Shown: positions 54,709-63,502 of the stretch, piece by piece
How the letters are laid out: each line of letters begins with the position of its first letter
Position numbering within the stretch: the first letter of the stretch is position 1
Assembly (NCBI GenBank): GCA_900766265.1
Contig: CAAFUS010000017.1
Location: 248,001-312,000, forward strand
Reading direction: 5' to 3'
DNA: 64,000 nt
Source of the DNA: Pseudomonadaceae bacterium
Lineage (GTDB): Bacteria; Pseudomonadota; Gammaproteobacteria; Pseudomonadales; Pseudomonadaceae
Made by a program: the position numbers and the translations under genes
The notes under the pieces: generated by a model
What the model was told of the DNA's origin: nothing
The model's database searches: none
What the model saw: the letters and a program-made list of their open reading frames with translations, nothing else

Positions 54709-55596
54709 TCAGGCCCTGCCGGGTATCGACATCACCCAGTCTCGGATCGCCAGGATCACAGGGTCGCTTGCCCGGCTTTGCGGATAGACCAGGTAGAACG
54801 GCTTGCCCTCGATCGTAGGACCGAAGGGTTGCACCAGCCGTCCCTGGTCCAGCTCGTCCTGGATCAGCTGGCGGCTCATCAGCGCAACGCCTTGCCCGCC
54901 GACGGCAGCCGAGATGGCGTGGGTTTCGTCGGAAAACACCAGTCCGGCCGTCACGTCCAGGTCCGGTACCTTCGCCAGTTTTTGCCAGGTGGCCCATTCC
55001 AGAGGGGACGAAACGGCATCGTTGTTGCGAAAGTGGATCAGCGGATGGGCCGGTAGTTGCGCCACGTCGGTCAGCCCCAGCAGCGGGCTGCAGGTCGGGA
55101 TGAAGGTGTTGTCGAACAGCTTCTCAGCGACCAGCCCTGGCCAGCGACCGTCGCCGTAGCGGATGGCCAGATCGGCGGTCACCCCGTCCAGCGCGACCGG
55201 CTCGTGGGAGGCATGGAAGCGCAGGTCGATATCGGGCTGGCTCTCGCGCAGCAGGCAGACCCAGCAGAGCAGCCAGCGCACGGCGACCGCGGGGGTGGTC
55301 GACAGCGTGGCCGCCTGCCGGGCCGGTGCGGCCTTCAGCCGTTCGACGGCATTGCCGATGCTGTCGAATGCCGACTCCAGTACCTGCTGCAGCTCCCGAC
55401 CCTGGGGCGTCAGCTCCAGTTTGCGGGGCCGGCGCACGAACAGCGCGATGCCCAGCGTCGTTTCCAGGCCCTTTATCTGGTGGCTGATGGCCGTGGCCGT
55501 GACAGAAAGCTCCTGAGCCGCCTGCTTGGCGCTTTCATGGCGTGCCGCCGCCTCGAAGGCGCGCAGGGCGGAGAGGGACGGAAGCTGGCGTTTCAT
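54709..55596 (-). CDS. LysR family transcriptional regulator (GcvA-like)
   Basis: About 295 residues: N-terminal winged HTH (LPSLSALRAFEAAARHESAK, ELSVTATAISHQIKGLE) and a periplasmic-binding-like effector domain ending MSIPGRA. The GcvA/AmpR-like HTH is clear; the effector is unknown. It is divergent from the azoreductase-like gene across 121 bases and probably regulates it. The ATG at 55596 is the family start. Its 3' end meets the truncated RAYT copy. Confidence 0.9.
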   Translation of the reverse strand: MKRQLPSLSALRAFEAAARHESAKQAAQELSVTATAISHQIKGLETTLGIALFVRRPRKLELTPQGRELQQVLESAFDSIGNAVERLKAAPARQAATLSTTPAVAVRWLLCWVCLLRESQPDIDLRFHASHEPVALDGVTADLAIRYGDGRWPGLVAEKLFDNTFIPTCSPLLGLTDVAQLPAHPLIHFRNNDAVSSPLEWATWQKLAKVPDLDVTAGLVFSDETHAISAAVGGQGVALMSRQLIQDELDQGRLVQPFGPTIEGKPFYLVYPQSRASDPVILAIRDWVMSIPGRA

Positions 55597-55717
55597 GGAT
55601 GAGAACAGGTCAACTGTGATGGCAAGAAAAGATCGTTTGTCGGCCGTCATCGCGGCTTACTAGCCTCAGTATGTCGTCATTTCAGATGAGTTCAACTCGC
55701 AGCTGAGGAGGTACGCC

Positions 55718-56419
55718 ATGCTTCGTATTCTGCACATCGACGCCAGCGCTCGCCCTGGTCTTGCCGGCACCGACGAACACGGGTCGCACAGCCGCAGGCT
55801 CACCCGGCGATTCGTTGACCGGTGGCTGTCGGCTCGCACGCAGGACAGCGTTACCTACCGGGACATCGGTCAGAAGCCGCCTTCATTCATCAATCATGAC
55901 TGGATCGCCGCCAGCTTTACACCCGAGCCGCAGCGGTTGTCCTGGATGCGGCAGACCTTGGCCGAGAGCGATCAGCTGGTCGACGAGCTGATCGCCGCCG
56001 ATGTCCTGGTGATCGGTGCGCCGCTGTATAACTTCGGCATGCCTGCTGCGCTCAAGGCGTGGATCGACCAGGTGGTGCGCCCCGGAAGGACAGTGGACAT
56101 CGACGAGAACCGACCGACCGACCCGTACGTTCCCAGGCTGGCGGACCGGCCCAGGCATGCCGTGATCCTCGCGGCCAGGGGTGGCGTCGGCTTCGGGCCC
56201 GGCGGTGCCATGGCTCACATGAACCATCTGGAGCCGAATCTGATAACGGCGCTCGAGTTCATCGGCATCACCCGGTTCCACCGCATCGCGATCGAAGGCC
56301 AGGAGATCGGAGGCGAAGTGCTGGCCCGCTCCGTCGACGAGGGGCTGCAGCGGGTGGACAGGTTGGTCGATGAGGTTCAGATGGTGCTGCAAGCCCATTC
56401 CGAATGCCAGCCGGCCTGA
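55718..56419 (+). CDS. FMN-dependent azoreductase-like NAD(P)H oxidoreductase
   Basis: A 233-residue flavodoxin-like protein. MLRILHIDASARPG and SHSRRLTRRFVDRW resemble the AzoR phosphate-binding region. VLVIGAPLYNFGMPAALKAW, IDQVVRPGRTVDI and ILAARGGVGFGPGG match the FMN and substrate motifs. It reduces quinones or azo compounds in the family; the natural substrate is unknown. AGGAGG lies before the ATG. Likely controlled by the divergent LysR gene. Confidence 0.88.
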   Translation: MLRILHIDASARPGLAGTDEHGSHSRRLTRRFVDRWLSARTQDSVTYRDIGQKPPSFINHDWIAASFTPEPQRLSWMRQTLAESDQLVDELIAADVLVIGAPLYNFGMPAALKAWIDQVVRPGRTVDIDENRPTDPYVPRLADRPRHAVILAARGGVGFGPGGAMAHMNHLEPNLITALEFIGITRFHRIAIEGQEIGGEVLARSVDEGLQRVDRLVDEVQMVLQAHSECQPA

Positions 56420-56532
56420 GCCAGCGGGTCACAGTCATCGCTGATGTGGTGATGGTGGCGGCGATGGGCGGCAGGCCGGGGCCGCACACCGCCGTCACGT
56501 CGGTGGCGTGCTCCGGCCCGGGCTTGGTACGG

Positions 56533-56982
56533 TCATTCGCGCATCCAGGTCTGCGTGCGTCCGAGCGCTTCGACGCCGATGTAGCCGCGCATCTCCAGTT
56601 TCTGGCCGCCGTCGAGCAGGGTGATCTTGGACCGGTAAGTCTTGCCCTTGGACGGGTCGAGTATTTCGCCACCACTCCATACGTTGTCGCCGGCAGGCTT
56701 CAGGCCCCAAAGGATGGCCATGCCGGTGATCGGTTGGTCTTTGCGCTCACCGGAGCAGGCACTGCAGACCGGGTTGGGGCCGTGGTCCGACTGCAGGATC
56801 TCCGCCACCGTGCCGGTCAGCGTGCCGTCGGCGGCTTCTTCTATGGTCACGATCGACTTGGGCTTGCCGGTTTCGTCATCGATGGTCTGCCAGCGGCCGA
56901 CGGGCGATTCGGCCGCCGATGCGGCGAGGGACGTGGCGGTCAGGGGTAATGCGAACAGCAGCGCGGTGAGCAGCGAGCGCAT
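56533..56982 (-). CDS. DUF2147 exported protein
   Basis: A 149-residue protein with signal peptide (MRSLLTALLFALPLTATSLA, cleavage near ASAAES) and the DUF2147 pattern: SPVGRWQTIDDETGKPKSIV, VAEILQSDHGPNPVCSACSG and KTYRSKITLLDGGQKLEMRG, ending GRTQTWMRE. Probably a periplasmic lipocalin-like fold; function unknown. The ATG has AGGAGAG upstream. Stands alone. Confidence 0.9.
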   Translation of the reverse strand: MRSLLTALLFALPLTATSLAASAAESPVGRWQTIDDETGKPKSIVTIEEAADGTLTGTVAEILQSDHGPNPVCSACSGERKDQPITGMAILWGLKPAGDNVWSGGEILDPSKGKTYRSKITLLDGGQKLEMRGYIGVEALGRTQTWMRE

Positions 56983-57083
56983 GGGGCTCTCCTTCGTGAT
57001 GGAACGATTGACCAGACTCTAACCGATCCGCCGGTCCGGATGGCCGGCTTTCCCTGGCGCAATGGGTTCGGGTTCGAGCAGCG

Positions 57084-57240
57084 GTCAGCGCGGGGCTCGG
57101 CTACTTCATCCTCGATACCCGTGACCGCCTGGCCTACTCGGAGCTGATGGCCGTGGTGCTGCTGATCGGGGTGCTGGGGTTCTTCCTCGATGCCGCCGCG
57201 CGGCACTGTATCGCCAGGTGGTCCACGGCTGAACCCGGTG
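57084..57240 (+). pseudogene. C-terminal remnant of an ABC transporter permease
   Basis: One frame reads VSAGLGYFILDTRDRLAYSE, then LMAVVLLIGVLGFFLDAAAR and HCIARW. This is the end of a SsuC/TauC-type (sulfonate, taurine or nitrate) inner-membrane permease. Nothing upstream continues it, and no substrate-binding or ATPase gene is nearby, so it is a relic of a deleted operon. Confidence 0.8.
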
Positions 57241-57297
57241 AACCCGGTCATGCTTCCCTCGATGACGGGGTTTCATCACCCGGTGGCAGCACGGTCA

Positions 57298-58533
57298 TCA
57301 TTCCGCTGCCGCTTCGGTATCGGAGTGTGCGCGAGGCACCGCGCGTACGCTCAGGCACAGGATCAGCGCCAGGGCGCCGCAGACCGCGATGGTCGTGGGC
57401 AGTGGCGCAAGGCCTGGAGCCGCAAGGCTCGCGGCGTAACCAACCGCCGCCGACATCAGGTAGTGCATGACGCCCATGAGTGCCGATCCCACGCCGACTT
57501 GCCTACCTGCATCTTCCATGGTCAATGCCGTCAGATTGCCAAAGACCAGTCCCAGTGCCCCGATTGCAACGGCCAGCACGCTGCCATAGAGCAACAAGGT
57601 GGCCTGGTTAGCCTGGGCGAGAACGAGCAGGCCTATGCCTGCGACTGTATGCAGGGTGATGCCGTACAGCATGATCCGACGGGGTGACCACCCTCCTTTG
57701 AGCAGGGCATTACTGATCAGCCCTCCGAACACGAGGGCTACCGAATTGCCTGCGAACAGGTAGCTGAATTGGACGGCACTGAGTCCGAAATGCTGGGTGA
57801 ACACGAAGGCTGACGCACTTATGTAAGTAAAGAGCGAGCTGAGGATGAACCCGCCGGCCAGGGTATAGGCCATGAACGTCCGCCTGCGCGCTGACGCAGC
57901 GTATGCGCGCAAGATGGTGCCAAGCCTGAGCGGTTCCCGTTGCGTGGTCGGCAGCGAGTCGGGCAGGGCCTTGAGGCCCCAGAGCATGCCGGCGAGCCCC
58001 AAGGAGGCCAGCGTCCAGAAGATGAACCGCCAGCCGCCGTGGCCGAGCAGATACCCACCGAGGATAGGGGCGAGAATCGGGGCGATCATCATCACCTGCA
58101 TCAGCAGGGAGAAGATCCGCGCCGATTCCGTCGTGCTGCACAGGTCCGCCACGATGGCGCGGGGTGTTACGAGGCCAGCGGCAGCACCCAGTGCCTGCAT
58201 GAAACGCGCCGCCATCAGCCACTCGACAGATGGCGCCAGTGCCGCGATCACCGAGCCGGCAATGAAGATGCCTACCCCGGCCAGAAGTGGCAGCCGCCGC
58301 CCGAAACGATCGAGCAGGGGCCCATAGAGCCCTTGGCCTATGGCAAGCCCTGCCAGAAAGATCGACAAGGTCTGCTGGATACGGCCGTCGGAAACACCGA
58401 AGTCCGCTGCGATGAGCGGCATGCCGGGCAGGTACATGTCGATGGCCATGGCATCGAGGGCGGTCAGCAAGGCGAGCAGAATGATCAGCGCAACGCCCAT
58501 CGCCTGGTTGTTCTGCATCCTTGGTTGGCTCAT
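57298..58533 (-). CDS. Bcr/CflA-type MFS drug efflux transporter
   Basis: About 411 residues, 12 predicted helices. TALDAMAIDMYLPGMPLIAA in helix 1, motif A YGPLLDRFGRRLPLLAGV between helices 2 and 3, and ARFMQALGAAAGLVTPRAIV (motif C region) fit the drug:proton antiporter Bcr/CflA group. It starts inside the stop of the tetR gene (ATGA overlap), so the two are one operon under TetR control. The drug is unknown. Confidence 0.9.
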   Translation of the reverse strand: MSQPRMQNNQAMGVALIILLALLTALDAMAIDMYLPGMPLIAADFGVSDGRIQQTLSIFLAGLAIGQGLYGPLLDRFGRRLPLLAGVGIFIAGSVIAALAPSVEWLMAARFMQALGAAAGLVTPRAIVADLCSTTESARIFSLLMQVMMIAPILAPILGGYLLGHGGWRFIFWTLASLGLAGMLWGLKALPDSLPTTQREPLRLGTILRAYAASARRRTFMAYTLAGGFILSSLFTYISASAFVFTQHFGLSAVQFSYLFAGNSVALVFGGLISNALLKGGWSPRRIMLYGITLHTVAGIGLLVLAQANQATLLLYGSVLAVAIGALGLVFGNLTALTMEDAGRQVGVGSALMGVMHYLMSAAVGYAASLAAPGLAPLPTTIAVCGALALILCLSVRAVPRAHSDTEAAAE

Positions 58534-59126
58534 GGGTTCACCTTCCGTTGGGTAGCCTGAGCCAACGCATCGGACAACATCCATTGCATGGCTTTTAACC
58601 GGACCGTTGCCTGGCGGGCATCGGTATACACGAGCTTCACCTGGAGGCTGTCGACCATACCGATATAGGCGTGGGCGTAAGTCTCAACGTCCCCTTCCGA
58701 AAGGCCCGCATACGCGATCAGTCTGCTTCGAAAGGCGTCCTGCAACTGGCCGAGGTAGCGCTCATGTGCCTCGTGTATCTCTGTCTCCAAGGCCGACGGC
58801 GGCATGTACCCGGTGCGTAGCAGAAAGCGCAGATGATCGGAGACCCCGTACCGCTTGATCAGACTGGCGCAGTATTTCGAGCCAGGCTGCGCCGTCTTGG
58901 CTTCAGTGGCGAAGCACTGGCTGGCGATGTCCTGTTCGAGGCTCAGCGCGTCGCGGAAGATTTCCATGAACAGCGCGTCTTTGCTGGCGAAGTGGGTGTA
59001 AAGGGACGCCTTGCGTATGCCGACGGCTTCGGCAATTTCCGTGAGCGACGAGCCGTCGTAGCCACGTACGGCGAAATGGCTGACGGCCGCGGCGATGATG
59101 CGCTCGACCGCTGGAGTGCGTTTCAT
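58530..59126 (-). CDS. TetR family transcriptional regulator
   Basis: About 198 residues. N-terminal HTH: TPAVERIIAAAVSHFAVRGY, then SLTEIAEAVGIRKASLYTHF and ASKDALFMEIF, the classic TetR signature. The C-terminal ligand domain is unassigned. It lies before and overlaps the efflux gene by four bases. An 18-bp perfect palindrome 65-82 bases before its ATG is the likely operator, so it should repress its own operon. Confidence 0.93.
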   Translation of the reverse strand: MKRTPAVERIIAAAVSHFAVRGYDGSSLTEIAEAVGIRKASLYTHFASKDALFMEIFRDALSLEQDIASQCFATEAKTAQPGSKYCASLIKRYGVSDHLRFLLRTGYMPPSALETEIHEAHERYLGQLQDAFRSRLIAYAGLSEGDVETYAHAYIGMVDSLQVKLVYTDARQATVRLKAMQWMLSDALAQATQRKVNP

Positions 59127-59190
59127 GGTGTAGATCCCGGTTCGAATCAAGGCGCGGCCGCAAGCGACCGTGGGAGCGGCATGTTACATA

Positions 59191-59208
59191 AGCTACCGGC
59201 CGGTAGCT
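59191..59208. promoter_or_regulatory. Probable TetR operator palindrome
   Basis: AGCTACCGGCCGGTAGCT is a perfect 18-bp palindrome in the region upstream of the tetR-efflux operon. Size and placement fit a TetR-dimer operator. Confidence 0.75.
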
Positions 59209-59326
59209 AGTTTTCATCCCGGCGGAGCTCTGTCGCTGGCCTGGGGGCATGAGCGGCACAGTGGGAGGCTAACGTCGCTAAGCGGTGCTGTTTGAGGGAT
59301 TTACCGCCAGGCATTTGCGTTTCGAC

Positions 59327-60268
59327 TCAGACGCGGATGTCTGCCAGCTGCCGTATCTCGGCCTCGATGCGCGTACCGGTGGCGCGTTCTTCGTTGGAGA
59401 ACCCGTCGTAGTCGGCCAGGGCGCCGAAGTCGATGCCGGTGAGGCGTTCGATCTGCAGAATACTTCGCTGGTAGGTTCGGAAGCGCCCGAACAGGGCGGT
59501 GAGGCGGTCGAGTTCGCCGGACTGGTCGATCATGTAGGCGGTGGCCGAGGGCCGGCCGTCGTCGCCGAGAAAGGCGACCACCTTCCAGAAGGCACGAGGT
59601 ATCGGGACGCCACGGTAGAGGCGGTCGTCCTCGCTGAACACCGGGCCGCTGAAGACCGTGGCGCGCGCCTGCCAGCGGCGGGTGTTGTCGAGCAGGTAGT
59701 TCTCCAGGTCCAGCCAGTTCTTCTGATTGAAGCCGGCCATCTGCGGGGCGCAGTTGGTGAAGTGGAAGGTGTCGGTGTTGGCCTGTTCGGCCTGCGGGCC
59801 CCAGTTCGGATCCTGGCGCCGCACCAGGTGCCCACGATCGAGCAGGTTGTCCGCGTACAGGAACTCGCCGATCTGGGCCTCCGTGGGGATGCGCCCGTCA
59901 TAGGTCCAGCGATCCCGGTGTCGCTTCACCTCAACCAGCGAGCCGCCCTCGATGTTCACCCCGACGAACAGCGCCAGGCGGCGCCGTTTGGACATGGCGA
60001 TGGAGAAGTGGGTGTAGTCGAGCCGACCTTCGGCGTTGCCGGGGACGGGTAACAGGTCGTCCCGGTAGGGTTCGGCCAGGCGTGGCCAGGGAACCGGAAA
60101 CGCGCCGAGAAAGTCCGCCCGGTAACCGTCCCGATCGGCCAGCGCTTCGGCCGGCGTGATGCGCGGCGCGGCGCGTTCGGCAATGGGCGCCAGGACCGTT
60201 GCAGGGCCGAGCGGGCGAAGATCGGCCAGGCGCGGGCGATGGTGCAACTGCGCGTTCGATTCGGGCAT
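59327..60268 (-). CDS. DNA/RNA non-specific endonuclease (NUC1/EndoG family)
   Basis: About 313 residues. The beta-beta-alpha-metal active site reads LLDRGHLVRRQDPNWG, with catalytic His in DRGH, followed by NTDTFHFTNCAPQMAGFNQK and the metal-binding Asn in NQKNWLDLENYLL. No signal peptide is evident, which is unusual for a potentially toxic nuclease, and no immunity-like neighbour is seen. GGAGG lies 4 bases before the ATG. The Arg/Pro-rich N-terminal 60 residues are not recognised. Confidence 0.88.
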   Translation of the reverse strand: MPESNAQLHHRPRLADLRPLGPATVLAPIAERAAPRITPAEALADRDGYRADFLGAFPVPWPRLAEPYRDDLLPVPGNAEGRLDYTHFSIAMSKRRRLALFVGVNIEGGSLVEVKRHRDRWTYDGRIPTEAQIGEFLYADNLLDRGHLVRRQDPNWGPQAEQANTDTFHFTNCAPQMAGFNQKNWLDLENYLLDNTRRWQARATVFSGPVFSEDDRLYRGVPIPRAFWKVVAFLGDDGRPSATAYMIDQSGELDRLTALFGRFRTYQRSILQIERLTGIDFGALADYDGFSNEERATGTRIEAEIRQLADIRV

Positions 60269-60479
60269 GGGACCTCCGGTTGCGGCTGCGACAGGCGTCG
60301 CGCGGGCTTCAGGCAACTTACCCGGGTTTTATGAAGCTTGATGACGCGCAAACGCGGCGCTTGCTGATGAGTGCCGAGCGGTCGGCCTTGTATCGCCGCA
60401 ACCCGGCCTTTGCATCAGCGATGAAGCCTAAGGCGGTGACATGCCAGTCGACCGCGAAGCAGCGCAGCTAGTGAGTCCG

Positions 60480-60857
60480 CTAGGAGGCTGACGCCTCGCG
60501 TGTACTGGCCATGGCAGTGCGGCGCCGGTACCACCGAGACGCCAGGTACCAACACCCCCAGCCAACCAGCACGCCCAGCGAATTGGCCAGCATGTCACCC
60601 AGCGAAGCCTGCCGATTGGGCAGGAAACTTTGGCCAACCTCGATCAGCAAACCCGTCGCCAGGCTCAAGACAGCGGCCCAGAACACATGCCACCGAGGAA
60701 AGGCCAGCCGTAACGTGAACATGAAAGCGGCAAAACCGCATAGGTGGTGCAACTTGTCTTGGTCGTCGAACACCTGCGGGACCGGTTCCGGCTTCAGCCC
60801 GCTGAAGATGAGGACCGCAAGGACGGCAATGAACGGCAAGGTACGCGCGTAGTTCAT
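60480..60857 (-). CDS. VanZ-like family membrane protein
   Basis: About 125 residues with four hydrophobic helices. DDQDKLHHLCGFAAFMFTLR and IEVGQSFLPNRQASLGDMLA are the VanZ-family core, with the conserved K-H-H and D-x-x-x-N pattern. Function unknown outside teicoplanin resistance in enterococci, and resistance should not be inferred here. The ATG at 60857 begins the first helix region. Confidence 0.85.
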   Translation of the reverse strand: MNYARTLPFIAVLAVLIFSGLKPEPVPQVFDDQDKLHHLCGFAAFMFTLRLAFPRWHVFWAAVLSLATGLLIEVGQSFLPNRQASLGDMLANSLGVLVGWGCWYLASRWYRRRTAMASTREASAS

Positions 60858-61047
60858 GGGACGAGTCGGCTCACAGAGAAAAGAACGAAACGGTGAGACA
60901 GACCGAGCTGCTGCCGGTTCAGATGAAAGCGCTCCGGCTGCTTGCAATAGCGCTCGAAAACGTGCCCAGCTCACAGACGCGACATGGGAACTGGCTTTCC
61001 CGCAGGCCAAGTCTCGATGATTGCGATCCAGACAAGGAGGTATTCCC

Positions 61048-61476
61048 ATGGATTCAAGCAACCCCTACGCCGCCCCCCATGCATCGCTTGTTAGCGATGA
61101 CAGCGCATCGATCGATGCGCTGCAGGTGTCCGACGCCTGGAAGCGGCGATTTCATGCCATTGCCAAGGCGGGCGGGCCGAGACTGCCGCAGCTCAAGGCG
61201 TTGCCCGTTAGGGAGCGCCGCCATGCGATGGGCTTCAACATCCTGGCGTTTCTCTTCGGTCCGCTGTACTACCTGGCCAAGGGCATGTGGCGGCGTGCTG
61301 TCAGCTATACGGTGCTGGTTCTTGCGGCCATTTTGCTGATCGACCTGCTACTCGAGGCGCTGGGCTACGGAGACCTGACGCGGTTCCTCTCGTATGGCGT
61401 CGCTGCGCTGTTCGCAATGCGGGCCAACCTGGATTATTTCAAGGTCAAGGTGCAGGGCGACAACGGCTGGCTATAA
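61048..61476 (+). CDS. DUF2628 domain membrane protein
   Basis: About 142 residues. The soluble N-terminus (DSSNPYAAPHASLVSDDS) is followed by a short region and two or three hydrophobic helices, with FNILAFLFGPLYYLAKGMWR typical of DUF2628, ending VKVQGDNGWL. Function unknown. AAGGAGG lies 8 bases before the ATG, a strong ribosome site. Monocistronic by spacing. Confidence 0.85.
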   Translation: MDSSNPYAAPHASLVSDDSASIDALQVSDAWKRRFHAIAKAGGPRLPQLKALPVRERRHAMGFNILAFLFGPLYYLAKGMWRRAVSYTVLVLAAILLIDLLLEALGYGDLTRFLSYGVAALFAMRANLDYFKVKVQGDNGWL

Positions 61477-61599
61477 GCCGTTACGCCATGACCCTCCGTG
61501 CTGTAAGCCCGCGCTGGCGGTCCCTGCCGTTTCGGTTGGACGGGTATGGCGAGGATGGGCCTGTCGTTCATTTGGCGCAGGCCCATCCCAGAACGGTAC

Positions 61600-62004
61600 T
61601 TAACGGACGCGGTGCTCGGTGAACGCGTAGTCTTCCTGGCAATCGGCGGTCGGGTCCTTGACCGTGTTGACGTAGTGGATGGTGTTCCCGTCGATCACCG
61701 AGTACTCGTACACCTCGGCCGTGGCGACGCCGTCAGTCTTCAGCACGCTCCTGCCGTTGGCCCCGTGCCACTGGCCGCGCTCGGTCTGGATGGGGCGGGT
61801 GCGCTCGGCGTCGCGGAAGAAGGTGATCGAGAAGCGGCCGTCGGGCTGGAAGTCCGAACGCCAGGCGAGGAACTGGCAGCTGCCGTTCTGCTCGCGAAGG
61901 CCGTTCCAGCTGCCGACGATGCGTTCGTCCAGCGCAGGGCGGCTGGCGCAGGCGCTCAGTGCGAGCAAGCCTGCGAGGAGGGTGACGGATGAGGTCCTAT
62001 TCAT
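61600..62004 (-). CDS. Small predicted lipoprotein
   Basis: About 134 residues. A lipoprotein signal peptide ends with the lipobox LSAC (MNRTSSVTLLAGLLALSACA). The mature part, IVGSWNGLREQNGSCQFLAW and RFSITFFRDAERTRP, looks like a small beta-barrel, lipocalin-like fold. No specific family is assigned. Confidence 0.75.
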   Translation of the reverse strand: MNRTSSVTLLAGLLALSACASRPALDERIVGSWNGLREQNGSCQFLAWRSDFQPDGRFSITFFRDAERTRPIQTERGQWHGANGRSVLKTDGVATAEVYEYSVIDGNTIHYVNTVKDPTADCQEDYAFTEHRVR

Positions 62005-62116
62005 GGAAAAAAAGCTCCTGGTAGTGGGACGAGGGGGCAAACCGAAAGGGGACGGCATGCTAATGGCCGCCCCGCTGTGAAAACGCGACCTGTGTTGCGA
62101 TATCGCGACGCTACGC

Positions 62117-63157
62117 TCAGGCGCCCATCACGTCGCGGATGTCGCGTGCCAGTTCCTCCACCCGCGCAAGTTCGGTGTCCCAGGAGCACATGAAACGCGC
62201 GCCGCCGGCACCGATGAAGGTGTAGAAGCGCCAGCCGCGGGTGCGCAGGGCTTCGGCGGCTTGCTCTGACAGTTGCAGGAACACGCCGTTGGCCTCAACC
62301 GGGAACATCAGCTCGACGCCGGGCACGTCGGCCACGAGTTCGGCCAGGCGGCGGGCGCATTGGTTGGCATTGCGGGCGTGGCGCAGCCAGGCGTCGTTCT
62401 GCAGCACACCGACCCAGGGCGCGGAGAGGTAGCGCATCTTGGACGCCAGCTGGCCGGCCTGCTTGCAGCGGTAATCGAAGTCCTCGGCCAGTTTGCGGTC
62501 AAAGAACAGAATCGCCTCGCCGACGGCCATGCCGTTCTTGGTGCCGCCAAAACAGAGCACGTCGACGCCCGCCTTCCAGGTCAGCTCGGCCGGACTGCAG
62601 CCGAGCGATTCGCAGGCGTTGGCGAAGCGCGCGCCGTCCATGTGCAGATGCAGGCCGAGCTCGCGGCAGGTCTGGCTGATGGCTTGCAGTTCGGCCGGGC
62701 GGTAGACGGTACCGACTTCGGTGGCCTGGGTCAGGCTGACCACCCGCGGCTTGGGAAAGTGAATGTCCTGGCGCTTGAGAGCGATCTCGCGGATGGCTTC
62801 CGGGGTCAGCTTGCCCTGCTCGGTGCGGGCCAGCAGCAGTTTGGAGCCGTTGGAGAAGAATTCCGGTGCGCCGCATTCATCGGTCTCGACGTGGGCGGTG
62901 TCGCCACAGATGACGCTGTGGTAGCTCTGGCACAGGGCAGCCAGCGCCAGGGAGTTGGCCGCTGTGCCGTTGAAGGCGAAGAAGACTTCGCAGTCGGTCT
63001 CGAACAGACGGCGGAACTCGTCGGCGGCCCGCGCCGTCCAGCTGTCTTCGCCATAGGCGCGCTGGTGGCCCTGGTTGGCTTCGGCCATGGCAGCCCAGGC
63101 TTCCGGGCAGATGCCTGCATAGTTGTCGCTGGCAAATTGCTGGGTGGTGTCGGTCAT
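62117..63157 (-). CDS. ltaE: Low-specificity L-threonine aldolase
   Basis: A 346-residue PLP-dependent fold-type I enzyme that cleaves threonine or allo-threonine to glycine and acetaldehyde. FASDNYAGICPEAWAAMAEA starts the enzyme. HLHMDGARFANACESLG holds the cofactor Asp, and VDVLCFGGTKNGMAVGEA the Schiff-base Lys. The ATG at 63157 is the family start; the frame is open far upstream but without family similarity. Confidence 0.93.
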   Translation of the reverse strand: MTDTTQQFASDNYAGICPEAWAAMAEANQGHQRAYGEDSWTARAADEFRRLFETDCEVFFAFNGTAANSLALAALCQSYHSVICGDTAHVETDECGAPEFFSNGSKLLLARTEQGKLTPEAIREIALKRQDIHFPKPRVVSLTQATEVGTVYRPAELQAISQTCRELGLHLHMDGARFANACESLGCSPAELTWKAGVDVLCFGGTKNGMAVGEAILFFDRKLAEDFDYRCKQAGQLASKMRYLSAPWVGVLQNDAWLRHARNANQCARRLAELVADVPGVELMFPVEANGVFLQLSEQAAEALRTRGWRFYTFIGAGGARFMCSWDTELARVEELARDIRDVMGA

Positions 63158-63502
63158 GGGATTTCCTTTGTTCGGCGACGCGGCCGGCGCAAGGGGCGGC
63201 CGTGTTTTCAGTCGGGCTTCAAGCGGGAATGGTACCTGCGCCCGGGCCCGGCGTGTTGGCCGCAGGCTGCGACAGGATCGCCGGCCGCGGAGCCATGGCA
63301 TCTGCGCGTCTCGCACGGTGCGTTGGCTGAACATCCGCGGCGCAGGGTTTGTCGAAGCTTCAAACCCGCTGCGGATGCCGTCCATGTCCCCGATTCGGCT
63401 GCAACTGTCGCTCCATGCTCCGCGCCTGTCCGGCCGCTCCGGTGCAAAGGCGGACGACCTCCGACCTGGGCTGGCTTCGTCCACTCCCGCTTCGGCCTGC
63501 CT
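63158..63502. other. Intergenic region with a strong imperfect hairpin
   Basis: About 345 bases between the divergent ltaE and FAD-oxidoreductase genes. At 63332-63377 a long inverted repeat pairs CATCCGCGGCGCAGGGTTTG with CAAACCCGCTGCGGATG, with one mismatch and a two-base bulge around a nine-base loop. No U-run follows. No gene or promoter was identified with confidence. Confidence 0.5.

Noticed and set aside
55597..55717. A specific LysR-binding box between the LysR and azoreductase genes
   Set aside because: Several T-N11-A matches are possible by chance and none is clearly symmetrical or better placed than the others.
63158..63502. Glycine riboswitch or other leader RNA before ltaE
   Set aside because: No conserved aptamer features could be recognised; only a simple inverted repeat was seen.
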